DNA from: Alectoria sarmentosa | Lineage: Eukaryota; Ascomycota; Lecanoromycetes; Lecanorales; Parmeliaceae | NCBI GenBank assembly: GCA_009733775.1 | Contig: WOGZ01000575.1 | Coordinates: 1-14,060 of the forward strand | DNA: 14,060 nucleotides | Direction of reading: 5' to 3' | Shown here: positions 1 to 10,219 of the stretch, piece after piece | How positions within the stretch are numbered: position 1 is the first letter of the stretch | How the letters are laid out: each line of letters begins with the position of its first letter | Program-made: the position numbers and the translations under genes | Notes under the pieces: generated by a model | Seen by the model: the letters and a program-made list of their open reading frames with translations, nothing else | Database searches by the model: none | What the model was told of the DNA's origin: nothing

Positions 1-194
1 CGTTTTATTTTAATTAATTAAATATCGCGTTAATTATATTCGATTTAACGTTCGAATTACGAAGAATATTTAAGCGTAAAAAGTTTTCTTTTCTCTTTTT
101 TCTCTTTGCGTTCGTTTTATATAATGTATTTAATTTATAATTATTAAATATTATTTTAAATATAATATCATTTAAATTCTCGTTTATAATATTA
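1..194 (+). repeat. 5' LTR, truncated by the window start
   Basis: It aligns base for base, without gaps, to 6159-6352, and most differences are transitions. Base 1 is not the true LTR start, because the matching copy probably begins near 6043, which would place this copy's start about 116 bp before the window. Position 194 as the end is inferred from where similarity fades and from the TA in both copies, which could be a RIP-changed terminal CA. Confidence 0.8.
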
Positions 195-2640
195 CGAACG
201 TTTATTTTCATTATCGTCATTTTTTCGATCGATAATATTTTTAATATTTTAATATTTTTAATACTTTCGAAACATTATTAATAGTAATAAATATATTTAA
301 AAGTTTTTTAAACGTTTTTGTTAATGTATTCTCAATTCAACTTAATAATTCACTTTTTAATTTTATAAATATCGAAAAAATCTTAATCGAAAATGTTTTA
401 TTTAAATTAAATTAGTTTTTAAAAATATAAAAAAAAATTAATAAATCGTTAAAGTTAATTTCAAATAAATTTTCGTTTTTTTTTATATTTAATTTATAAC
501 ATTTAAAAATAATAAAATAAACGAAAATTAAATACGCGTTTTATAATTCGAAATAAATGAAATACGAATTTAAATTAAACGCGAGTAAACAAAATTTGAT
601 AAAATTCATTATCGTTTTAAAATATTAAAAATTATATTCGAATTTTCGAATTCTCGCTTCAAATCATTTTTTATTTTTAATAATCTTAATTTCTTCGAAA
701 TTTTTAAGCGATTTTCGAAGATTTTCGAAAATTTTCGATTTTAAATTATACGAATTTTTTTATTATTATTTTAAAAGCATTTTTTTATATTTTAAAAGTT
801 TAACTTTATAATAATGCGAATTAATATTTTATTAAAATTAAACGTCTCGTTTATATCGTAAAACGTTTAAAAAAAATTAAACGAATTTTTTCTTTTATTA
901 AATTGAATAATGAAATTATTATTCGTATTTTAATTTAATTTTATAAGTATATAAAATTAACTTTTAACGATTTTAATTAAAAACCGATTATTTAACGTTA
1001 TATTTAAAAATTTAAATAAACAAATCATTTTTTTCTTTATTATTTAATCGATTTTAAAATATATATTTATAATATTAAATTTGATAAAATTAATTAACGT
1101 TTCGTTTTTAAGAAAAAATTTAATAACGAATTTCGATTTTTTTTAATTTCGATTAATGTAAACTCGCTTTTTTTTATAAAGTTCAAAAAACTTTATTAAC
1201 GAATAAATAACAAATAACGATAAATAATTTCTTACGTTTTTAAAAAACCATGTTTCAATATTATTATTATTATTATTTTAATTTTTATTAACGCTTTAAT
1301 TAATTATAATATTAACGATAATAATATAATTATAAATTTAGTTATCATTAATTAAATCTCTCGTTTATTGATTTTCATAATTTTTTTAATAAAGCGAAAC
1401 GAAAACGTCGTCGCGATAATAATTTTTATCTTTACGACGATTATATAAATCACATTGTTATTAATTATCTTTTAAAAGAAGATCGCTGAAAAACGTAAAA
1501 CTTTATTTCGTTCGATAAACGCTTTTTTATAACTTTAAATATTCTCGATTCGAGAAATGTATAATTTTTAATATAATCGCGCTTAAAGACGTATAAAATA
1601 AATTTTAATAATATTATTAATATTTTATATTAAATAGCCGAAGCTTAATTTTAAAAAACACTTTATTTATTTATATATTTTTAATTTAATTTATATTTTA
1701 TATATAATTAAAATTTTATTTAATATTAATATTAATGTTAAAGTTTTTATTAATTATTTTTATACGCAAATTAATAAAATTCTTTTAATCTTATTTAAAA
1801 TCTTTTAAGATTTTTGAAAATTCGATTATTAATTTATTCAATTTAAATTTATAACTTATTTTATAATAATTTTATTTCAAATATTAAAGTATTTAAATTT
1901 ATTATAATGAAATTTATTATAATAATTTATTTTTTTATTATCATTTTTTTTAATTTCGATATAATTATAAAATTAAATTGAATAAAAAAATATTATATTT
2001 CGATTTAATTCTTTCTCGAAGAAAATATGTTAATATATTAATCGAAATTTGAAAACGAAAAACTAGTTTTAATGATTCTTTTGAAAGATCTTATTGAATC
2101 TTTTTTAAAATCTTTCATTTTCAACGCCTCGTTTTTTTTAAAAAAGAACATTTGTTAAAAGAAAAAGGTTTACGACGCAAAATAAAACGGCGTCGAATTA
2201 AATATTTAAAAAATCTTAAAACGAAAGTTCTTAAGATCATCGTTTAAAAATTTGAAAAGTTTTTTTATAATCGTATTCAAAAATTATTAAAATTAAAGTC
2301 TTTAAAAATTTATATAATTAACGTCGTTTTTTTTATTTAATTTATTAAAGATTTTCAAATTTAATTTTTTATAATAAATATACACGATTAAAAAAAATCT
2401 TAACGAGAAAACTTATTTAAATTCTTTTATTATTATATTTTCAAAGTATCACGATTTTTTCGATGTATTTTTTTATATAAAAATTGATAAATTTTCTTTT
2501 CATCATTTCAACTTATATAAAAAAAATTTAATATTTAATAAACAATCAAACTTTAATTTCATATACGATATATTTCAAAATAAATTTAAAATATCAAAAA
2601 AATATCTCGATGATAATTTTATTAAAGAATTTATTCGTTT
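195..2640. other. AT-rich 5' interior of the retrotransposon, no readable domain
   Basis: By position this should hold the primer-binding site, gag and protease. I found no convincing zinc knuckle, protease active site or tRNA-complementary primer-binding site. All frames are full of stops and the base composition is as extreme as in the pol region. Nothing independent of the element was seen here. Confidence 0.5.
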
Positions 2641-3840
2641 AAGCTTTTTTTTAATAACGTTATTTATTTATTTTGCGCGAAAGTTCGACGAAGAATTTCG
2701 TTTTTATATAAATTATCGCGCTTTTAATATCATTATTTTTAAAAATCAATATTTATTATCTTTAATTTAAAAAAACCTTTTCGCGCATTTATTAAGTAAA
2801 ATTTTATATAATTTTAAATATTATAATAATGTTTAATAAATTTTAAATAATCGAAAATGAAAAATGAAAAATTGTTTTTAAAATTCAATACGATTTTTAT
2901 TTATTTTTAATTATAAATTTCGAATTATGCGACGCTTTTTTCATTTTTTAAAATTATATTAATAATATATTATATAAATATTTCGATAATTTTTATATTA
3001 TTTATATTAATAATATTTTAATTTATAATAAAAATAAAAATAAAAATATTAAATATATACGTTTTATTTTAGCACGTTTTTGAGAAATAAGATTTTAAAT
3101 CGATATGCAAAAATGGTTATTTAATTTAATTAAAATTAAATATCTCGATTTAATTATTATTATTAAAAATGTTTAAATAATTATAAAAAAAGTCTTCGCT
3201 ATACTTAATTAATTCACATTTAAGATAATTAAAAATATTTGAAAAAACTTAAATTTTATTCATTTTTATCGACGTTTTATTCGAATTTTTTTTAAATTTA
3301 TAAAATCTTTAACTTAATTGATTAAGAAAAAGTATTCTTTTAAATAAATTTTGAAATATCAAAAAGTTTTTAATAATCTTAAAGTCGTTTTCATTTCGAC
3401 GTTTATTTTATTATATTTCGATTCGAAAATATAAATCGTGATAAAAATTAATGTTTCGAATTATATAATTATAAACGTTATATTTTAATATAATAAAAAT
3501 GAAAGTTGTAAATTAATCGTTTAATTTTTAATTAAAATGTTTCTCGCGAAATACAATTATGAAATTTATAATAAAAAGCTTTTAATTATTATTTGCGCGT
3601 TTGAATTATAACGATTAAAATTAAAACACATTAAATAATTTATTATTTTTCTTTTTAATCACAAAAATTTCGAATATTTTATAATTATTTAACTTTTTAA
3701 TCGTCGTTAAACACGCTATTTTTATTTTTATTTTAAATTTAATTTCAAAATTATTTATAATTTTAAAAACCTAAATCGACGCGTAAACGTTTTAATTTAT
3801 AAATTCGAAAATCTTTTTAAAGACGAAGAGAATTATTAAC
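2641..3840 (+). pseudogene. pol: Reverse transcriptase and RNase H relic of Ty3/gypsy pol
   Basis: Near 2681-2760 a frame reads KFDEEFRFYINYRAFN and then a decayed IKNRYPLPLI-type segment, the gypsy RT region before motif A. After a 1-nt shift near 2805, frame 3 carries motif A with AAT (Asn) at 2817-2819 where the first catalytic Asp belongs. It then carries the YxDD box as Tyr-Ile-Asn-Asn at 3003-3014. The same frame shows an HFYRRFIR segment at 3261-3284. The RNase H TDAS motif reads Ile-Asn-Val-Ser at 3447-3458, with Asn at 3450-3452. Further RNase H segments (YNYEIYNKKLL near 3550-3590 and NHKNFEYF near 3658-3681) follow. Stops and lost catalytic residues make this non-functional. The family assignment is from remembered motifs, and several agree in order and spacing. 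Confidence 0.85.
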
Positions 3841-4139
3841 GTTAATATTAATAACAAATTATTTGAAATTCGAGAATTTAAATATTTAAAGTCTTAAATT
3901 TTCAAAAATAATTGTTAGATTTAAATTCATTTTTCTCGTTTTTATTAATATTTTTAAAATTACTTAAATTACTTCGAAAAATACGTTCGATAACAAAAAA
4001 TTAAAATTTAGAAATAAAATTAATTAAATTATAATTTTAAAGTTTGCGCTCGAATAAATTTATTAAAATAATATATAAATTTTGAAATTTTTTGAAATCT
4101 TATAAATAAATATTCGTAAATTAAAGATCTTTTTTTATC

Positions 4140-4960
4140 GAATTAAAAGAATAAAATGAGCGCGTTTATTTTCAAAAAAATTAATTTCTCGTTTTCGATA
4201 ATAATGATTTACGTTTTAACATATTTATTTTCATTCACAATTTTTTTAATATAAGACATTTTAAAACAATGAAATAATATAAAATTATTTATCGCATTTA
4301 TTAATAACTCGATTTCTCGAATAATGTTAAACGTTTTATTCGAAATTGTTATAATTGTTTTCGATTAAAGATTTTTTAAAATAAATATTATAAGTTATTT
4401 AAATTCTTGAAAGTAATCGATCGATAATAAATAAATATTTTAATAAATTTCATTGTCGCTTTATTTAATAATAAAGATTATTTCGAATAATAATATATTA
4501 ATATTTTTATAATAATAAATCGTTTATTTAAAATCATTAAATATATTTTAATAAATAAAATAAATGCTTTATTAATCGCTTATACGTTTTATTTTTGATT
4601 TTAAAAAGATTTTAAATTTTCAATTTTCATTATTTTCGATCGAGAAATTCAATTCGAATCGAATTTCTAATTTAAATTATATTAATTCGTTAATATTTAA
4701 ATATATTTTATTATTATTTTTCATTTTAAAATTAACGATTAAATGAAATAAATTAATATTATTTTAAAATTATATTTTCGAATTTACGTTACGTTTCTGC
4801 AAAGCGATTAAATTCAACAATTAATTTTTATAAAATTCGCTATTAATGATCACGCATTAAAAATTACTAAACTTAATCTCTTCTTTATTAATTTCGAACA
4901 AATTTCACATTTAAGTTTTAAATTTTTAAATTTTTATAATAATTCGATTTCGTTTATTAA
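4140..4960 (+). pseudogene. pol: Integrase relic (HHCC finger plus D-D35-E core)
   Basis: It is in the same frame as the RT/RNase H relic. The zinc finger is intact in its ligands: His at 4236-4238, His at 4257-4259, Cys at 4347-4349 and Cys at 4356-4358 (H-x6-H-x29-C-x2-C). In the core the first catalytic Asp is AAT at 4446-4448, inside NFIVALF. The second Asp survives as GAT at 4638-4640, followed by REIQFESNF. The Glu position, exactly 36 codons later, is AAA (Lys) at 4746-4748. The surrounding motif at 4719-4754 matches the retroelement HPQTDGQTE signature with only C-to-T or G-to-A type changes. Reading continues to about 4920. Stops make it dead. Confidence 0.85.
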
Positions 4961-5159
4961 TAAATTCGATTAATTATTAATTAAAGTTTTCGTAATTAAA
5001 ACATTCAAAATCAACGAGATTTTCGAAAAACAAATAATTTTCGCTTAAACTTTATACGTGAAATTTATTAATTAATATCGTTAATTTAAAATCAAATATA
5101 AAAAAAGCGATAAAATTTAATTAAATGTTAAAAATTTCATAATTATAAAAAATTATATA

Positions 5160-5530
5160 AAAAATCTTTTAATAAATTTAAAAAATCTTTCAAAATTATA
5201 AAAGTTATAAACTTTTATATTTATCGTTTAAAATTTTCAATCGATTAAAATTATTGTAATGTTTTTTATATTAATCTTTTGCGTTTTATTATAAATAATT
5301 TTCTTTTAAAATAAATTTTTTTTTTATTTATATTTTTTTTATCGTAAGTATTAATTTATACGAAGATTATAAAATAAACGCAATTATATATTTCAAAATT
5401 ATTCGAAAACAACTTTATTATAAAATTAAATAAATTAATTAAAATAAATTATTTAAATTTAAATCTTTTAAATATATACGCATTATTATTAATATTATAA
5501 ACGCATTTTATATTAAAAATTTTATAATTA
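5160..5530 (+). pseudogene. pol: Pol C-terminal module and chromodomain relic
   Basis: At 5168-5290 the frame reads KSFKIIKVI and later VFYINLLRF. These match the C-terminal region of gypsy integrases (GPF...VFHVSLL type). At 5362 onward, in another frame, EDYKINAIIYFKIIRKQLYY is followed by K-I-K-stop and then decayed residues. This has the shape of a chromodomain of the E-x-W-E-V-x-x-I-L-D...YxVKW type, with Trp codons changed to stops. Known: chromodomains on fungal Ty3/gypsy integrases bind histone marks and bias insertion to heterochromatin. The change of frame between the modules implies small indels after 4920. Confidence 0.7.
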
Positions 5531-6032
5531 AAAAACTTATAATATAAAAATTATTTAAAAATTATTTTAATAATTCGCAATTCGATATTAATAAAAAATT
5601 TTAACAATAATTCGAAAGATATTTTATTCGTATTTTAAAAAAATTCGAAAATTTTATATATCGATTTTAAAATCATATTTTAAATAATATTATCAAAAAA
5701 TTTATTATAAAACGATTTTTATAAATTTTGTAATTAATTATATACATTTCGAATTTTTTTTATTAAATATATAAATTTATATATATATTTATTAATCGTA
5801 TATTAATAATATTTTAATATGCATTTAATATATGTAAAAAATAATTTTTGATATATTTTTCGAATTCTCACTTTTTTTATTTACATTTCGCATTAATTCG
5901 ATTTAAATTTTTATTTACAAAAAACTTCAAAATTCGTATTAAATTTAAAGTCGAATTTTTCGCTTATTTTGATAAAAGTTGAAATTTTCACTTTTTTTAT
6001 TCGAATTTAATTTTTATAAAAGTTTAAATTTT
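5531..6032. other. AT-rich 3' interior of the retrotransposon, apparently non-coding
   Basis: It lies between the chromodomain relic and the putative polypurine tract. It contains poly-A/T runs and two similar TCACTTTTTTTATT segments near 5867 and 5988. No domain was recognised. By position it is the element's 3' untranslated interior. Confidence 0.4.
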
Positions 6033-6042
6033 AAGAAAAAAA
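6033..6042 (+). other. Candidate polypurine tract before the 3' LTR
   Basis: The sequence AAGAAAAAAA is all purine and is followed directly by TGTTATTATA at 6043. LTRs normally start with TG right after a polypurine tract, so this is a reasonable start for the 3' LTR. It cannot be confirmed, because the matching start of the 5' LTR lies outside the window and purine runs are common in such DNA. Confidence 0.4.
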
Positions 6043-6352
6043 TGTTATTATAATTCGAAAACACGTTTTTATTAAAATTTTTAAGTTATATTTATTTTAA
6101 TTATTCGAATATTATTTTTATTCGAATTATTTAAATTTAAATTTAAAACGATTAAGTTCGTTTTATTTTAATTAATTAAATATCGCGTTAATCGTATTCG
6201 ATTTAACGTTCGAGTTACGAAGAATATTTAAGCGTAAAAAGTTTTTTTATATTTTTTTTATTTTTACGTTCGTTTTATATAATATATTTAATTTATAATA
6301 ATTAAATATTATTTTAAATATAATATTATTTAAACTTTTATTCATAATAATA
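6043..6352 (+). repeat. 3' LTR (6159-6352 directly supported)
   Basis: The part 6159-6352 matches 1-194. The part 6043-6158 is included because of the TG start after a purine run, which gives an LTR of about 310 bp. The flanking 5-bp target duplication cannot be checked, because only the right flank (CGACG at 6353-6357) is in view. Confidence 0.65.
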
Positions 6353-6720
6353 CGACGATTTAATATAACGATTTTAAAGTATTTATAAATAACTTCGATT
6401 TTTATTTAATAATTATATTAATTTTTTTTTAAAAAAATCATAATTTTATTATTAACGATAATAAAGAAAACGATTTTTTATTTATATTAAAATAAGCTTA
6501 TTTTAAATAAGTAAATAATTTATATAATATATAAAGTCGATAAACTTTTTATTATTAAATAGTGTCGCGCTTTTAATATATATTATCTTTATCGTTATAA
6601 TTAAAATTACGTTAAATAATGTCTTTATTCAAATACTTCTAAAGCGAGAGCGACAAAAGATATATTTTCGACGTATTTTCAAAAGTGATGTCGCTTTAAA
6701 GAGGATCGTTAAGATTATTT
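6353..6720. other. Transition from AT-rich block to gene island
   Basis: The composition is AT-rich like the element as far as about 6640, then becomes mixed, and is ordinary after about 6720. A 20-bp perfect palindrome centred on AAGCTT lies at 6487-6506. No gene was seen. The boundary is sharp, within about 100 bp. Confidence 0.55.
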
Positions 6721-6975
6721 TAAGAGGTGTTGTCTGATGGGGGATTAAAGGTCCTCAAGGGTTCGCTTAGCCTTCTTTCGCACTATCGTACCTCTCCCTG
6801 CAAAACAATGAAAACAAAACAATTGCCGATCTCTTGAACTGAAGATCTGTTGAGATTTGAAATGCTATTGAAACATTTTTCAAAAATGATCTTTCTTAGA
6901 AGTGAACGAATTGGTATTCTACTGGGTGTCAACATAGCTCAATATATTTCGTATAGAAAACTCTATCGAAAGTCT
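6721..6975. other. Normal-composition non-coding DNA at the left edge of the island
   Basis: It has balanced composition and no open frame of note. It lies about 600 bp beyond the stop codon of the GRAM gene. Nothing recognisable was found on either strand. Confidence 0.4.
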
Positions 6976-7419
6976 CTAGGGAGGATTGCGAAAACCCCCC
7001 TGCCGCCCTGAAAGTACAGTGAAGAGGCCAATGATCTCAATACGAAGTACGCCAGAGACAGTAGAATAGATAGTGGTCCAAGCTTCAGGGTTCTTTTTGA
7101 GCGGTCCATCATGAATCAAATCTACGCTGGCACGGTCGAAAGTAACACTCGTGAAGACATAAAGTGCCAGGATAAAAAGGATGTGCCAAAGACTGTCACT
7201 GAGGAGAGTGTATTTCAATAATTGGACGATGTTTCGACCAGCCATTGAATGCGGGTTTTCATCAGGGTGATGGGACAGGAGAGTCGAAATTTCGCTAGTG
7301 TCAAGCCTGACACACTGCTCGAAACAGCAGACCAACAAGAAAACGACTTTGACCCTGCATAAGATGATTGCATGTTCTGGAAAACGAATCTTCTGGAGCA
7401 CGAGGATCTGCCGATGCAA
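6976..7419 (-). CDS. Open frame of unknown nature, possibly spurious or a gene relic
   Basis: I do not recognise this 147-codon open frame. Its nominal start is a TTG codon. It has one clearly hydrophobic stretch (LWHILFILALYVFTSV), which could span a membrane. Upstream in the same frame the sequence continues as open codons almost to the GRAM gene's stop. It is broken only by TAA and TGA just before the frame (near 7430-7450) and by a TGA near 7550. All of these are stops that a C-to-T change can make. It may therefore be chance coding potential in the GRAM 3' flank, or a mutated gene fragment. Two other frames here are open for similar lengths, which lowers confidence. Confidence 0.15.
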   Translation of the reverse strand: MHRQILVLQKIRFPEHAIILCRVKVVFLLVCCFEQCVRLDTSEISTLLSHHPDENPHSMAGRNIVQLLKYTLLSDSLWHILFILALYVFTSVTFDRASVDLIHDGPLKKNPEAWTTIYSTVSGVLRIEIIGLFTVLSGRQGGFRNPP

Positions 7420-7578
7420 ACGATGAGTAATTTACCCTTCAATCTTTCAATGCACCTGGGTGTTCATCGCACCAACTGTGTACCGAACTTCCAGAAGCCC
7501 TTTTTTCATGATCGCGAAATTGAAACTCCAATTGTTCCCTATTTCCTGTCATACGCTCATTGTCTCGAGTAATATGTC

Positions 7579-9925
7579 TTAGGGTTGAGCTTTGGTGTTA
7601 CTTAGGACTTGCAGGCTCTGCCATTGCAATCCTGAATATGCAATAATGGTATTGAATGCCTCGTCTCTTTCCTTCATTCCCTCTAAGTGCAACTTGATCC
7701 CGTCGATGCACTCAATCTCAATTTGATCTACCGACAATGAAACCAGCTTTGACATTGACGACCCTTCCCCTTTTCTTATCTCCGCCAAGTCGAGGTAGTT
7801 CAGCCTCCATAATTCCTTCTTCGGTAGACTTCTGACAAAGCGAACTCCTTTCGAATATATGACTAGTCGTCCAATGACTTTTTGTGACTGACATCGGAAG
7901 GATCGAATGTCAGAAGCCTCTAAAATGCTGGTCGTTGAGCATGCGCTATACCAGCCTTCATCGTCATCATCGTCATTATCTTCGTCTTCCGAATCACTGC
8001 CCTCAACCTTGATTTCAGGTACTGTTGTTATGCGTCCAGTATACTCGTCCACTGCTGGATTAACGAACTCCCGGATGTGGCCTTCTTCGACCTTCTTTTC
8101 TATGATCCGCTCACGCGTAATCTGTGCTTGGCGTCTCAAGTAGATGAACGACCATTCCGCATTCGTCGGGATATCCCAAAGCACCCATTTGAATGGAGAA
8201 ACCAGATATCGGTATTTCGGGTAGTGGGAGGCCACCGGCCAGCAGAGAAAGAAAGCTCCCCCAACAATGAACCAAACGATCTTCATACAGAATTTCATGT
8301 CCGTAAAAATGGATACCAGGAGACATGATGCGAAGAAACAGAGGGAGGCGACGGTTTTTTTAGGGTATTTCCAATGATAAAAGCTGTGGCATCTATCAGC
8401 ACTTGCACTTGCATTCCACATGAGGAAACAAGATACTCACTTGGAGAAGACTTCAAGCATGTTGGCCATGTCTTTAAATTTTCGTAGTTAGTACTGCTTC
8501 TTTGATATGGGAAAGAAGCCACAAAATAAGGTCGATGAGTGCGATATTCTCGAAACATGTCTCAGGACTCAAATGGGGGTACGGGCCAGGAAGAAACCGC
8601 TGTGAGATGTAGACATACCACCAAGCTGAAGCTGAACATAAGGTCCAAAGCTGTCCATGACTGGATCGAGCCAATCATTACGTCCGTGTTTGTCAATCAG
8701 TTCGCTGAACATGTTGACACTAGCGCTGCTATCGAAAGCTCTGCGCTGAGATTCCCGAAGAGAATCAACAGTGGTAGGATAGTAACGATTCATGAGCACA
8801 ATGTAGATGACGTAACAATACTAATTTAGCAAGTTAACGTATGATTTCCAAGAGAAGATGAAATACTTGCTAGGAAGCCCATGACATGTTGGGTATACCA
8901 GAGAAATACATGAAGAGCAAACCATTTGGCGGTAATTCGAGGGTTTTCCCATCGATAGACCGCACGAACATTCATAGCCCATGATTGCCAAGGTGCACTG
9001 GCCAAAACCAATCGTTCAACATAATGCCTTGAGCTATCAATGTCAAAGGGAAGCTCGTCCAAATCGTCAATATATTGAGCGCTGAAGTCTTGGGTATAGT
9101 AAATAAGGGTCTATTGCGCGACGTTAGCGCTCTGTTTGCACGTCCGCACCATTGCGGCATTACGTATCCTAGCCATTTCAGCCAGTCGAAGCTCACGAAT
9201 CCTCCACGCTCGTCCCTTTCCAGAAAATTTTCATTGCCTGGAAAATTGATATGCCTTTTCGGGATGACTCGCACCCTCCTGACATGACGACTAGTTGTCC
9301 ACGCTGCACGTAGACTCTCACGATGCTCTTCCATTTCTCGAATCTTGTCCCTATGACCACCAATCAACGATTCTTGCTCCTCATCAGATGTGCCCTGCTT
9401 CGATGAGCTCGTGGACTCTGCACACTTGAGATTGTCGTGAGCCTGAAGAAATTCCCTATCGGCTTTCTGAGAGAGGAAAGGACGCTCGGCCTTCGATAAT
9501 TGACCGGCAGTGGTCCTGGTAGCCGTGCTCTTGGCGAACTTTATAGGGTGAACAACGGCGTTGCCGATAGACTGAATTGCCCCCAGCGATTTGTCGACAG
9601 TCTTCCCCGGGCGGAATCGCTTTTTTTGGACCAGCTGGCTCCTATTAAAAGCAGGATCATTCTTCATGTTGTCGAGAAGGTCTTCTTCATCCTCAGACAG
9701 CTCGTCGTCCGCGGCACCGTCCAACTTGAAAAGTTTCTTCGTCTTTTCCTTGGTCCGCCGAGTAAGGCCAGAAAGCCGTTTCCTCTTCGACGGACCTATC
9801 ATATTTTCTGTGCTTCCAACATCGCTTGGTGAAGCCTGCCCTTCCTCATGCGCGTTAGTGGTCTCGGGTGCATTAACGCGCGGTGCACCAAACGCACTCG
9901 TTTCTTGCTCTGCATGATCTGACAT
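7579..9925 (-). CDS. GRAM-domain membrane protein (GRAMD4-like), five exons, 679 aa
   Basis: The exons are 9164-9925, 8871-9110, 8619-8820, 8441-8471 and 7579-8383, giving 2040 nt that end in TAA. Each junction restores one frame. Intron 1 has GCTAAC then TAG, intron 2 is GC-AG, intron 3 has GTATGT and TACTAAC, and intron 4 has GTGAGT and CTGAT. The N-terminus is disordered, with a basic stretch at residues 45-68 and an acidic one at 75-83. A conserved-looking RPFLSQKADREFLQAHDNL segment lies at 148-166. Membrane segments lie at about 317-343, 423-440 and 443-465. An acidic run at 540-554 precedes a C-terminal GRAM domain at about 569-662. Known: GRAM domains resemble PH domains and often bind membranes or phosphoinositides. 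The GRAMD4 likeness (membrane segments plus GRAM) is inference; cargo and organelle are unknown. It shows no sign of mutation despite its RIP-affected surroundings. Confidence 0.88.
8821..8870 (-). other. GC-AG intron of the GRAM-domain gene
   Basis: This 50-nt intron starts GCAAGT and ends TTAG, with GCTAAA as the likely branch region. The nearby GT four bases in (GTATTT) would shift the frame and lose the downstream coding sequence. The GC donor joins ...HVMGFL to YCYVIYIVL in phase 0 and continues one membrane segment. GCAAGT is the usual consensus of the minor GC donor class. Confidence 0.75.
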
Positions 9926-10219
9926 CTGAAAGGTTCTCTGAGAGTAGTGTGGAGGACCTCGGGATTATTAGACCAGCTTTAAAATGACTACATGAGGACT
10001 TGTCTCTGAAGTCTTAGGAGCTGGTCCAATCCATTGTTCCTGGGATATTCAGGCCGTGGGAGAGCCTTTGAAAGTTGTAACCTAGGCTCCACGTTGTGGC
10101 TCCTACTTTCGCTTCCATTTTGCTTTTTGGGGATGAGGATGAGTATCAAATAATCTAAGAGTTTAAAATACAAGGAAATCGTGCCAAGCCTCATTTGGGG
10201 AGTTGATCGATAATGTGCT

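Larger units (their letters stand above)
1..6352 (+). mobile_element. RIP-degraded Ty3/gypsy LTR retrotransposon with chromodomain (left end outside window)
   Basis: Seen: direct repeats at 1-194 and 6159-6352 with a constant offset of 6158 bp flank an AT-rich interior. On the + strand the interior reads, in order, as reverse transcriptase, RNase H, integrase (HHCC finger, then the D-x35-E core) and a chromodomain. That is the domain order of Ty3/gypsy chromodomain elements. Frame 3 (codons starting at multiples of 3) runs from about 2811 to about 4920 through many stops without an apparent net frameshift, so decay has been by point mutation. One 1-nt shift lies near 2805 and at least two more lie after 4920. 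Gag and protease, expected at 200-2640, could not be recognised. Inferred: the element was mutated by RIP and is dead. The left LTR starts before the window. Confidence 0.88.

Noticed and set aside
14..220. 68-codon open frame on the minus strand at the window start
   Set aside because: It lies within the LTR, is mostly Asn/Ile/Lys codons as expected from AT-rich DNA, and no matching frame has a recognisable feature.
1..6640. Mitochondrial DNA or an AT-rich bacterial genome as the source of the left block
   Set aside because: The readable relics are Ty3/gypsy pol, residual CpG is high, and the block joins nuclear genes with spliceosomal introns.
9500..9917. Two plus-strand frames opposite the first GRAM exon
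   Set aside because: They are shadows of the real minus-strand coding exon; their Ser-rich runs mirror its acidic codons.
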